DNA of 5,358 nucleotides, taken from Candidatus Thorarchaeota archaeon SMTZ1-83. GTDB lineage: Archaea; Asgardarchaeota; Thorarchaeia; Thorarchaeales; Thorarchaeaceae. Location of the stretch: the NCBI GenBank assembly GCA_001563325.1, contig LRSK01000152.1, forward strand, positions 1 to 5,358. Reading direction: 5' to 3'. Below are positions 1 through 5,358 of this stretch, piece after piece. A program made the translations under genes and the position numbers. The notes beneath the pieces are model-generated. The model was not told the DNA's origin and searched no databases. It saw nothing but the letters and a program-made list of their open reading frames with translations. The stretch's first letter is position 1. Every line of letters begins with the position of its first letter.

Positions 1-2122
1 AATCAGACAACCTTTCTGCGCCTTTCAAGAGCGTTCGCAATCTTTTCGTCACGGCCTTCGAGCTGTCACGATCCGGGAAGTATGCTGCTTGAACAGCAGC
101 CTCGGCGACTAAATCGTGCCAAGCATAGAAGACGTCATCTATCCCATGTGAATCCTCTCTGGAGGACTGCAATATGGTCAACACATCACACAGGCTTCCG
201 TACATCTGGCCGTCGAAGGACTCAGGAATGGGAATTGAGCCGAGATTATTGGGCAATAGATTGACGGTAAGCCTGGCATTGTTGGTAATGACCGTCCTGA
301 AGAAAGAAGATACAAGATTCGAGTTGACAAAAACGCAAATCGACTTCAGCACGTCTTCAGGCGCTTCTGATATATAGGTGGCAGAGTTTAGCACTAGATA
401 TTGTCCTTCATCGTAGCAGGCAACTGGGTTTCTAGCATTCTGCTGGACTAGTATTTTGGGCTTAGAGAGAAGCCCTATTCTTCCTGGCTTGGCGAGCCGG
501 TCGCGGTCATAGTCGAGAAAGACCTTTGATGTGGTTCCATATACTGTGATATCCCTACCTCTGATAGCAGGTTGCCAGTTCCCGTCAGACTTTGGAGCTC
601 CACATACAAATCTGCTATTGCATCCAGTTTCAATCCCTCGACGGATAGAGGCGATATCGGCCAGACGCGGAAGACTGCTGAGAGTTCTGAGTAGCTCCGC
701 ATCCTCTTTGCCAATCCCAGTCAGGAATCTATGGCTCCATGGGCTAACCAGAGCGATGTACTTCTCTTGCGGAATCGATGTGGTTGATGCATAGTTTCCC
801 CGCTGGAAGTCATACTTGGAAAGAGAAACGGAAGATTGCTGCCCGCCACTCCCCTTCCTAAGAACGACGATGCTGGTTTCAGCAGTGACTCCTCTGAACA
901 CTCCGGGACCACAATCAGAGATTTGCTTGATCCTATGATTAGTCAGTAGTCGTCGCCGTAGGTCAGCATAGGAGCGTAGCGTTAGGAGATTCTTGTGCAG
1001 CAAGTAGCCGAGGACACCTTCAGGAGCAAGCTGTTCTACTGCAGACTCGATGAAAAGAGCATGTATGTTGTACTCCCGCGCTGTTTCGTATCTAGCCTTG
1101 ATATCTGAGCGGTATGAAGGATCAAGACTGGAAAAGCGAACGTAGGGAGGATTTCCCACGATGAGATCGAATGAAAGTCCTTTGGGCCAGAGTTTGAAGA
1201 GAGAGTCCCCCGCCTTCAGATTCACTCGAAAGTCGTCATTTGTCAGGCTGCGATTGAGAGCTGCCAGTGCCAACCAGAGTTGCGCCTCCGTGATGTTCAC
1301 AGCCCCTTGATCTAGGTCAGCTCCGAATAGGCTATGCCTAATGAAATGTGCTGCAACTGAAGCAGTACTTCCACAATCAACACCATGACGTCGAAACACA
1401 GTGTTTGGGAAATCAAGGTCTCGTACAGACAACTGAACCAGCTCCACTAGTCGTTGAAGCATCGCCAGCAAGAACACCCCTCCTCCACAAGAGTTGTCCA
1501 AAACACGTAGTGAGAGAATTTGCTCAGTGAGTTCAAAAGGAGCTACCGACATCCACTTCTCGAGGTATACGTCAAGACTGCGGCTGCAGATCAACTTGGC
1601 GATTTCAGTGGGCGTGTAGAAGGCTCCGGCTCTTTTCTTCCGTCCTCGACTCTTCATAGACTCGTACAGAAGTCCTAGGAGCAGAACACGTTCATCCGGA
1701 AAAGCCTTTGTTTCATGACCGTCAAGCTCCAAGTCATCTAGGGCACCAGCATAGCCCTGCAGTATACTGTAGTCTATCTCATGGTGTGTAGATTGCTGAT
1801 TGCATTTCCAGCGAAACAGACCGAGAGATGAAACGGCCTTTGCTGCCTCTACGTGATTATGACCTGTGAGGCTCTTGTCCAGATGTCCCTGCACAACGAT
1901 TGTCGCCATTGGACCTGGCCTAGTACGAGAGAGTTCGTTTGACATGAGGTTTGACGGAATGAGGCCAAGAGCCGAGAGTAGTCTGAAGAAGAGCAAACGT
2001 TGAAGAATGATATCATAGTGGGCTATTGCTTTGTCGTCATTTCCAAGGCTAGAAACAAGGCCATTCCTCAATTTGGCGAGTGTGCGAATAAATCGGGCTG
2101 CGCCTCCTTGCAGTCCCATCAT
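1..2122 (-). CDS. Eco57I/TaqI-type adenine-specific DNA methyltransferase (C-terminus off left edge)
   Basis: Predicted N6-adenine DNA methyltransferase that transfers a methyl group from AdoMet to adenine in a specific DNA site. The frame is open without a stop from an ATG at 2122 to the left edge (707 codons). Seen in order: a helical N-terminal region (about 1-160); GAFYTP (166-171), the usual entry to this fold; motif I D209-NSCGGGVF, the AdoMet-binding loop; LFGADLD (265-271), the acidic motif of the AdoMet site; and the catalytic NPPY at 324-327 followed by VRF. Residues about 491-634, from IRRGIETG to IPIPE, match a TaqI-like target-recognition domain. A YF motif at 681-682 resembles the end of such proteins, so little may be missing. 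I see no PD-(D/E)XK nuclease motif before the methylase domain, so this may be a solo methylase or one half of a restriction-modification or BREX-like system whose partner lies outside. Family certain, exact system unknown. Confidence 0.9.
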   Translation of the reverse strand, partial: MMGLQGGAARFIRTLAKLRNGLVSSLGNDDKAIAHYDIILQRLLFFRLLSALGLIPSNLMSNELSRTRPGPMATIVVQGHLDKSLTGHNHVEAAKAVSSLGLFRWKCNQQSTHHEIDYSILQGYAGALDDLELDGHETKAFPDERVLLLGLLYESMKSRGRKKRAGAFYTPTEIAKLICSRSLDVYLEKWMSVAPFELTEQILSLRVLDNSCGGGVFLLAMLQRLVELVQLSVRDLDFPNTVFRRHGVDCGSTASVAAHFIRHSLFGADLDQGAVNITEAQLWLALAALNRSLTNDDFRVNLKAGDSLFKLWPKGLSFDLIVGNPPYVRFSSLDPSYRSDIKARYETAREYNIHALFIESAVEQLAPEGVLGYLLHKNLLTLRSYADLRRRLLTNHRIKQISDCGPGVFRGVTAETSIVVLRKGSGGQQSSVSLSKYDFQRGNYASTTSIPQEKYIALVSPWSHRFLTGIGKEDAELLRTLSSLPRLADIASIRRGIETGCNSRFVCGAPKSDGNWQPAIRGRDITVYGTTSKVFLDYDRDRLAKPGRIGLLSKPKILVQQNARNPVACYDEGQYLVLNSATYISEAPEDVLKSICVFVNSNLVSSFFRTVITNNARLTVNLLPNNLGSIPIPESFDGQMYGSLCDVLTILQSSREDSHGIDDVFYAWHDLVAEAAVQAAYFPDRDSSKAVTKRLRTLLKGAERLSD

Positions 2123-2133
2123 CCCTGAATCAA

Positions 2134-2138
2134 CCCTC
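2134..2138 (-). promoter_or_regulatory. Ribosome binding site of the methyltransferase
   Basis: GAGGG on the minus strand lies 11 bases before the ATG at 2122. Two ATG codons stand in tandem (2122 and 2119); the spacing favours the first. An in-frame TAA at 2149-2147 closes the frame upstream, so the start cannot lie much further out. Confidence 0.45.
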
Positions 2139-2166
2139 GTTCCGCCTTAAACTAGCATCTGCCTTT

Positions 2167-2174
2167 CTTAAATC
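2167..2174 (-). promoter_or_regulatory. Possible archaeal TATA box for the methyltransferase
   Basis: GATTTAAG on the minus strand. An archaeal start site about 25 bases downstream would fall near 2145, giving a short leader that includes the GAGGG ribosome binding site. A second TTTAA at about 2147-2151 would instead give an almost leaderless transcript. The assignment rests on position and AT content only. Confidence 0.25.
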
Positions 2175-2185
2175 GCAACTAAGTC

Positions 2186-2198
2186 TGCACAGTGTGCA
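2186..2198. repeat. 13-bp palindrome, possible operator
   Basis: TGCACA-G-TGTGCA is a perfect inverted repeat with 6-base arms around one central base. It lies just upstream of the putative TATA box of the methyltransferase, where a regulator could act on that promoter. A palindrome of this size can arise by chance, and no regulator gene is present in the window. Confidence 0.35.
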
Positions 2199-2218
2199 CG
2201 AATTAGAAACACAACCGG

Positions 2219-2247
2219 CAAGATGTATCTTTCGACCGAATATCTTG
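2219..2247. repeat. Nested inverted repeats, possible regulator site
   Basis: CAAGAT (2219-2224) is matched by ATCTTG (2242-2247). Between them lie a second dyad, AAGAT-gt-ATCTT (2220-2231), and a third, TTCG-ac-CGAA (2231-2240). The half-site ATCTT or its complement thus occurs three times in 29 bases. This could be a tandem operator in the divergent promoter region or a weak RNA hairpin. It is visible in the sequence; its function is inferred. Confidence 0.35.
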
Positions 2248-2377
2248 AGAGTCTTGTAGGATGCCTTTTGGTGAAGCTTTCATCAGTGAAACAATGATTC
2301 AGAGTTGCTATTGTCTTGGTAATCCTCCACGAATTTCCTTCCGATATGTACATCTGAACAGAACGATAATGGCAGGA

Positions 2378-2384
2378 TTAAAAT
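2378..2384 (+). promoter_or_regulatory. Possible archaeal TATA box for the ferredoxin-AOR operon
   Basis: TTAAAAT preceded by purine-rich GGCAGGA, which could serve as a BRE. Transcription would begin near 2405-2410, leaving a leader of about 35 bases. That leader would carry AGGA (2427-2430), 11 bases before the ATG at 2442. TTTAACA at 2411-2417 is the alternative and would give a nearly leaderless mRNA. Confidence 0.3.
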
Positions 2385-2441
2385 GGCGGTTTCAGAAGTA
2401 CCAACGTTACTTTAACATCGGAAATCAGGACGCTGAGAATC

Positions 2442-2933
2442 ATGGCCAAACTGTTGCTTGTTGACATGGAAAAGTGTACAGGCTGTAAGCAGTGTTCTCT
2501 GGCCTGCTCCTTGACAAAGGAAGATATCTTTGATCCTCAAAGGGGAAGAATCAAAGTCTACAAGAAGGAGGACATTGCCCTAGGAATACAGCTGTTGTGC
2601 GAACAGTGTGACAACTATCCCTGTGTTGAGGCATGCCCGGAAGGAGCTCTCACTAGGGATGAGAAAACTGGAATCATCACTGTGGATTTTGACACCTGTA
2701 ACGAGTGCGGCACTTGCGTGGATGCATGTCCATATCACGCAATAGGGCTGCATCCTGAAACAGGTAAGGCACTCATCTGCGATCTATGTGGAGGGGATCC
2801 CTATTGTGTCTATCATTGTGTTCCTGGCGCACTGCAATGGGTCGATGCTACGGATGAACTCGTAAAAGGCAAGAAGAAACTGCGATCGGCGAGAATGGCC
2901 GCATATCGTGAAGTAGTGAAGGAGGCTGCCTAG
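2442..2933 (+). CDS. Four-[4Fe-4S] ferredoxin-like electron-transfer subunit of the AOR-family enzyme
   Basis: A 163-residue iron-sulfur protein expected to carry electrons between the catalytic AOR-type subunit and an outside partner. Sixteen cysteines form four complete cluster motifs: C12-C15-C18-C22, C53-C56-C61-C65, C86-C89-C92-C96 and C113-C116-C122-C126. The third is a classic ferredoxin motif ending in CP; the fourth has the CDLCGGDPYC form often seen in small subunits of AOR-type enzymes. The layout and size match AorA of bacterial AOR, WOR5-S of Pyrococcus and BamC of class II benzoyl-CoA reductase, more loosely DmsB/HycB proteins. No signal peptide or membrane segment is seen, so it should be cytoplasmic. 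The C-terminus (about 139-163) is basic and helical. The ATG at 2442 puts the first cluster at the usual distance from the N-terminus and has AGGA 11 bases upstream. The stop is three bases before the next gene, indicating one operon. Confidence 0.93.
   Translation: MAKLLLVDMEKCTGCKQCSLACSLTKEDIFDPQRGRIKVYKKEDIALGIQLLCEQCDNYPCVEACPEGALTRDEKTGIITVDFDTCNECGTCVDACPYHAIGLHPETGKALICDLCGGDPYCVYHCVPGALQWVDATDELVKGKKKLRSARMAAYREVVKEAA
2919..2925 (+). promoter_or_regulatory. Ribosome binding site of the AOR-family gene
   Basis: AAGGAGG lies inside the last codons of the ferredoxin gene, 11 bases before the ATG at 2937. It supports that start and translation from a shared mRNA. Confidence 0.6.
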
Positions 2934-2936
2934 ATA

Positions 2937-4856
2937 ATGTACGCTCATCAAGGAAAGATACTACATGTTGACCTTAGCAATGACAAGATATGGAAGGAAG
3001 ACCTTCCCGAACAATGGAGACGCGACTATGTCGGCTCAAGGGGTGTGAATGCCAGGCTTCTATGGGATTATTGCAAAGACCCCGAGATTACATGGGATCA
3101 TCCGAAGAATGTGGTCATCTATGCTCCAGGGGCCCTTACTGGTACGACTGCACCATGCTCAGGAAGAACATCTGTTACAACAGTCGGATGTACGACTGGA
3201 CTGTACCTGAAGACAAACACGGGCGGCCACTGGGGCGCCGAACTGAAGTTCGCAGGATACGATCATCTGGTCGTACACGGAGTGGCAGACAAACCCTCCT
3301 ACATCCACATTGAGGATGATCATGTAGAGACTAAGGACGCCAAGAATCTCTGGGGAAAAGACATCATCCAGACTGACACGCTTCTGAAGAAGTGGCATGG
3401 TAACGAGTCCAAGGGACTATATATCGGGCCCGCCGGGGAGAAACTCGTTCGGGCTTCTTCAATCCAATGCTCATTGTACCATGCAGCCGGCAGGGGAGGA
3501 GGAGCCGCTGTCATGGGGAAGAAGAACCTGAAGGCAATCTCTGTCAGGGGGACTAATCCGGTCAGGGTGAAAGACCCCAAACGGTTCGCAGAGATTGTCA
3601 AAGAACAGAGAGATCTACTGAGAGCAGACAGTGGGGCCCAGGGGCTTCACGACTATGGTACATCAGGATCCATAGCCGGTGTAAACGAACTACACGCGTT
3701 CCCGGGAAAGAACTGGCAGACAGGCTACACCGAGAATCCTTACCCAATCACTGGTCAGGCGCTTGTTGAGAAGGGATACCTCAAGAGACGCGTGGCATGC
3801 TTTGCATGCACAATAGGATGTCATCGCTACTCAGTGATAGAAGAAGGACCAAACAAGGGAATTGCCAGTGGAGGTCCAGAGTACGAAACATTCGGTGCTC
3901 TTGGGAATGGCCCATGTATAATTGACACAGAGGGCGTGCTCCTGCTTAACGAGCTATGCAACCGTCTTGGCTTGGATACGATAACTGCAGGCACCGTAAT
4001 GCAATGGGCAATTGAGAGCTATGAGAAAGGAGTTCTCACGAAAGAAGATACTGATGGAATGGAGCTTGGTTGGGGCAAGCTCGAGGAAACTCTAAAGGGA
4101 GTGGAGGCAATTGCATTGCGGACCGGTAAGCTTGGCAATCTCCTAGGTGACGGCCTCAAGATTGCTACCAAGAAGGTGGGGCAGGACTCATACAAATGGG
4201 CCATAATGAACTCCAAGGGATTAGAACAGTCCAATGTTGAAACCCGCTCTGCGAAGGCGTATGCTCTGGCGTTCGCGGTCAATCCACGCGGCAATGACCA
4301 CCTAATGACCGAAACATTCGCCGAGTTTGGAGCTAGTCCAGAGGCCATCGAGGTCATTGAGAAAATCACAGGCGACAAGAAGTGGGCATCGCCTCACTTC
4401 ACAGAATACAGGGCAGAAATCGTGCGATGGCATGAAGACTGCTATGAGATAACTGAAGCACTTGGATACTGTGTATTCACGTCTACTGCCGCATTCGGCG
4501 TCAATCCAGACAATATGGCGAGAATCTATGGGGCTGCCACTGGAATCTCCATGACCGAAGACGAGATAATGAACACAGGACGGAGAGTTGTCACACTTGA
4601 GAAGGCATTCAACGTGACTCGGGGAGCAACCAGAGAACACGACAACCTGCCATGGCGTCTCATGAACGAGGGTGCAGCGTCTGGACCGCTAAAGGGAGAA
4701 ACAAACTCTCAGGAGGAGCTTGATGGTATGCTGGACAGGTACTACACACTTCATGAGTGGGACTTGAAGACTAGTTGGCCCTACAAGAAGACGTATGACA
4801 AGCTTGGCCTCAGTGATGTAGGTGACTTCCTAGAAAAGATCGGGAAGCTACCCTGA
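2937..4856 (+). CDS. Aldehyde:ferredoxin oxidoreductase-family tungsten enzyme, catalytic subunit
   Basis: A 639-residue catalytic subunit of the AOR family. Members hold tungsten (sometimes molybdenum) in a bis-pterin cofactor and typically oxidise aldehydes to acids; some reduce acids or aromatic CoA esters. Seen: an N-terminal AOR domain opening with GKILHVDLS; PCSGRT with R77 and NTGG with N94, which line up with pterin-contacting positions; and the AGRGGGAAVMG signature (184-194). The [4Fe-4S] ligands are C288, C291 and C295 (CFACTIGC), with C512 as the fourth. The two pterin motifs are NRLGLD (342-347) and EALGYC (507-512). GPEYET (313-318) and RGNDH with H455 are conserved active-site segments. 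Length is normal (about 600-650) and no disruption is seen. It lies three bases after its ferredoxin subunit, as in AorAB- and BamCB-type pairs. No signal peptide, so cytoplasmic. Substrate cannot be assigned; cofactor assembly and tungstate uptake genes are not in the window. Confidence 0.95.
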   Translation: MYAHQGKILHVDLSNDKIWKEDLPEQWRRDYVGSRGVNARLLWDYCKDPEITWDHPKNVVIYAPGALTGTTAPCSGRTSVTTVGCTTGLYLKTNTGGHWGAELKFAGYDHLVVHGVADKPSYIHIEDDHVETKDAKNLWGKDIIQTDTLLKKWHGNESKGLYIGPAGEKLVRASSIQCSLYHAAGRGGGAAVMGKKNLKAISVRGTNPVRVKDPKRFAEIVKEQRDLLRADSGAQGLHDYGTSGSIAGVNELHAFPGKNWQTGYTENPYPITGQALVEKGYLKRRVACFACTIGCHRYSVIEEGPNKGIASGGPEYETFGALGNGPCIIDTEGVLLLNELCNRLGLDTITAGTVMQWAIESYEKGVLTKEDTDGMELGWGKLEETLKGVEAIALRTGKLGNLLGDGLKIATKKVGQDSYKWAIMNSKGLEQSNVETRSAKAYALAFAVNPRGNDHLMTETFAEFGASPEAIEVIEKITGDKKWASPHFTEYRAEIVRWHEDCYEITEALGYCVFTSTAAFGVNPDNMARIYGAATGISMTEDEIMNTGRRVVTLEKAFNVTRGATREHDNLPWRLMNEGAASGPLKGETNSQEELDGMLDRYYTLHEWDLKTSWPYKKTYDKLGLSDVGDFLEKIGKLP

Positions 4857-4858
4857 GT

Positions 4859-4890
4859 GGGGGGAGTCGCTCCCCCTCTCTTCTCCTCCT
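4859..4890 (+). terminator. Hairpin with pyrimidine-rich tail after the AOR gene
   Basis: GGGGGAG (4860-4866), loop TCG, CTCCCCC (4870-4876) form a perfect 7-bp stem; 4859 and 4877 can add a G-U pair. A C/T tract follows to 4890. It starts three bases after the AOR stop codon. The tail has few consecutive Ts, so it is a weak intrinsic terminator by bacterial rules. It could equally be a 3' stabilising or processing stem that lowers expression of the next gene. Confidence 0.5.
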
Positions 4891-4899
4891 GTAGGATAT

Positions 4900-4905
4900 G
4901 GTGAG
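4900..4905 (+). promoter_or_regulatory. GGTGAG ribosome binding site of the luciferase-like gene
   Basis: GGTGAG pairs with the CACC stretch near the 3' end of 16S rRNA and is a form common in archaea. It lies six bases before the ATG at 4912 and supports that start over the in-frame ATG at 4942. Confidence 0.6.
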
Positions 4906-4911
4906 AGATTG

Positions 4912-5358
4912 ATGAAAGGCTACAAGGAATTCGGGACCGCTATGACCGGAGTCTTTCCAGTAAGGAAAGGCGTCGAGCTCGCTAAGGTGTCAGAGGAACA
5001 TGGGATGGGTTCTGTCTGGTTCGCTGAGGACTACTTCTTCAGAGGAGGAATTCCATACCTAGCTGCGGCGTCCTTGGTCACAGAGAGGATTCGGATAGGA
5101 CTAGGTGTCATCAATCCATATTCTCGGCATCCAGCACTGGCTGCAATGGAGTTCGCCACGATTGACGAGATGTGTGACAAACGTACCATTTTTGGCCTGG
5201 GGTCTGGAGTGCCCTTCTGGATGGATCAGATGGGCCTGTGGGACAAGAAACCTCTCTCCAGAACTCGAGAGTTCATAGAGGTGACTAGAAAGATAGTTAC
5301 AGGTGACAACATCAACCACACAGGTAGATTCTTCACCTGCAAGGACGTGAAACTCATT
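4912..5358 (+). CDS. Luciferase-like (LLM), probably F420-dependent oxidoreductase, N-terminal part
   Basis: The first 149 codons of a bacterial-luciferase-fold oxidoreductase, cut by the right edge; family members are usually about 300-350 residues. The visible half shows the start of the TIM barrel: an N-terminal strand and a helix with ELAKVSEEHG (22-31), then the SVWFAEDYF segment (34-42), IRIGLGVINPYSRHP (60-74) and FATIDEMCDKR (81-91) followed by GLGSG (95-99). The run from INPYSRHP through TIDE closely follows the pattern of archaeal F420-dependent methylenetetrahydromethanopterin reductase (Mer), so F420 is the likelier cofactor than FMN. Residues diverge from Mer after GLGSG, and a true Mer role is not established; it may be another F420 dehydrogenase. 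It lies 55 bases after the AOR gene on the same strand with a hairpin between them. Family confident; substrate unknown. Confidence 0.88.
   Translation, partial: MKGYKEFGTAMTGVFPVRKGVELAKVSEEHGMGSVWFAEDYFFRGGIPYLAAASLVTERIRIGLGVINPYSRHPALAAMEFATIDEMCDKRTIFGLGSGVPFWMDQMGLWDKKPLSRTREFIEVTRKIVTGDNINHTGRFFTCKDVKLI

Larger units (their letters stand above)
2123..2441. other. Divergent intergenic region with no gene
   Basis: This stretch separates the leftward methyltransferase from the rightward ferredoxin/AOR pair and must hold the promoters of both. I find no tRNA, convincing small RNA or credible coding frame in it. It contains two TATA-like boxes (2167-2174 minus, 2378-2384 plus) and several short inverted repeats (2186-2198, 2219-2247, and the palindrome ATGTACAT at 2346-2353). 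Confidence 0.7.

Noticed and set aside
531..794. An 87-codon plus-strand frame opposite the methyltransferase
   Set aside because: It lies antisense to an intact reading frame with clear family motifs and looks like a shadow of it.
2101..2130. ATGATGG near the methyltransferase start as a C/D box small RNA element
   Set aside because: No matching D box (CTGA) or terminal stem is found at a suitable distance; the tandem ATGs explain the motif.
2168..2353. A 61-codon minus-strand frame upstream of the methyltransferase
   Set aside because: No recognisable domain and no convincing start signal, and it covers the region expected to hold both promoters.
2261..2464. A 67-codon plus-strand frame in the intergenic region overlapping the ferredoxin start
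   Set aside because: It has no ribosome binding site, its residue pattern does not resemble a known family, and it runs out of frame into a clearly coding gene. More likely a chance frame within promoter DNA.
4019..4640. Two minus-strand frames of 119 and 112 codons opposite the AOR gene
   Set aside because: Both are antisense to strongly conserved AOR sequence, have no domain signature, and overlap each other.
1..5358. CRISPR array, tRNA, rRNA, insertion sequence or attachment site
   Set aside because: No spaced direct repeats, cloverleaf, transposase motifs or terminal inverted repeats were seen by eye on either strand.

Overview
The window looks like a chromosomal segment from an archaeon. 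The evidence is a tungsto-enzyme of the aldehyde:ferredoxin oxidoreductase (AOR) family with a dedicated multi-cluster ferredoxin, a luciferase-fold protein most like the coenzyme F420 group (it resembles archaeal methylenetetrahydromethanopterin reductase), a GGTGAG ribosome binding site, and AT-rich TATA-like boxes in the one long intergenic region. Base composition is intermediate by eye and AGA/AGG arginine codons are common. An anaerobic Asgard-type or similar uncultured archaeon would fit, but the lineage is a guess. An anaerobic bacterium with F420 is not excluded.

Layout. Positions 1-2122 (minus strand) hold one long uninterrupted reading frame that runs off the left edge. It is an Eco57I/TaqI-type adenine-specific DNA methyltransferase, with the catalytic NPPY motif, an AdoMet-binding motif I and a TaqI-like specificity domain. 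Positions 2123-2441 are a gene-free divergent promoter region rich in short inverted repeats. Positions 2442-2933 and 2937-4856 (plus strand) encode a four-[4Fe-4S] ferredoxin-like subunit and an AOR-family catalytic subunit, three bases apart and surely co-transcribed. A short G/C hairpin with a pyrimidine-rich tail follows at 4859-4890. Positions 4912-5358 (plus strand) are the first 149 codons of the luciferase-like, probably F420-dependent oxidoreductase, cut by the right edge.

How the genes work together. The AOR-family subunit would carry a tungsten (or molybdenum) bis-pterin centre plus one [4Fe-4S] cluster. It would pass electrons to or from the 16-cysteine ferredoxin subunit, as in the AorA/AorB, WOR5 and BamC/BamB pairs. 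The luciferase-like protein lies on the same strand 55 bases downstream, so a shared redox pathway with F420 as a carrier is possible, but the hairpin may uncouple its expression. The methyltransferase is transcribed away from this module and appears unrelated in function; no restriction nuclease is visible in the part that can be seen. The substrate of the AOR-type enzyme cannot be read from the sequence.
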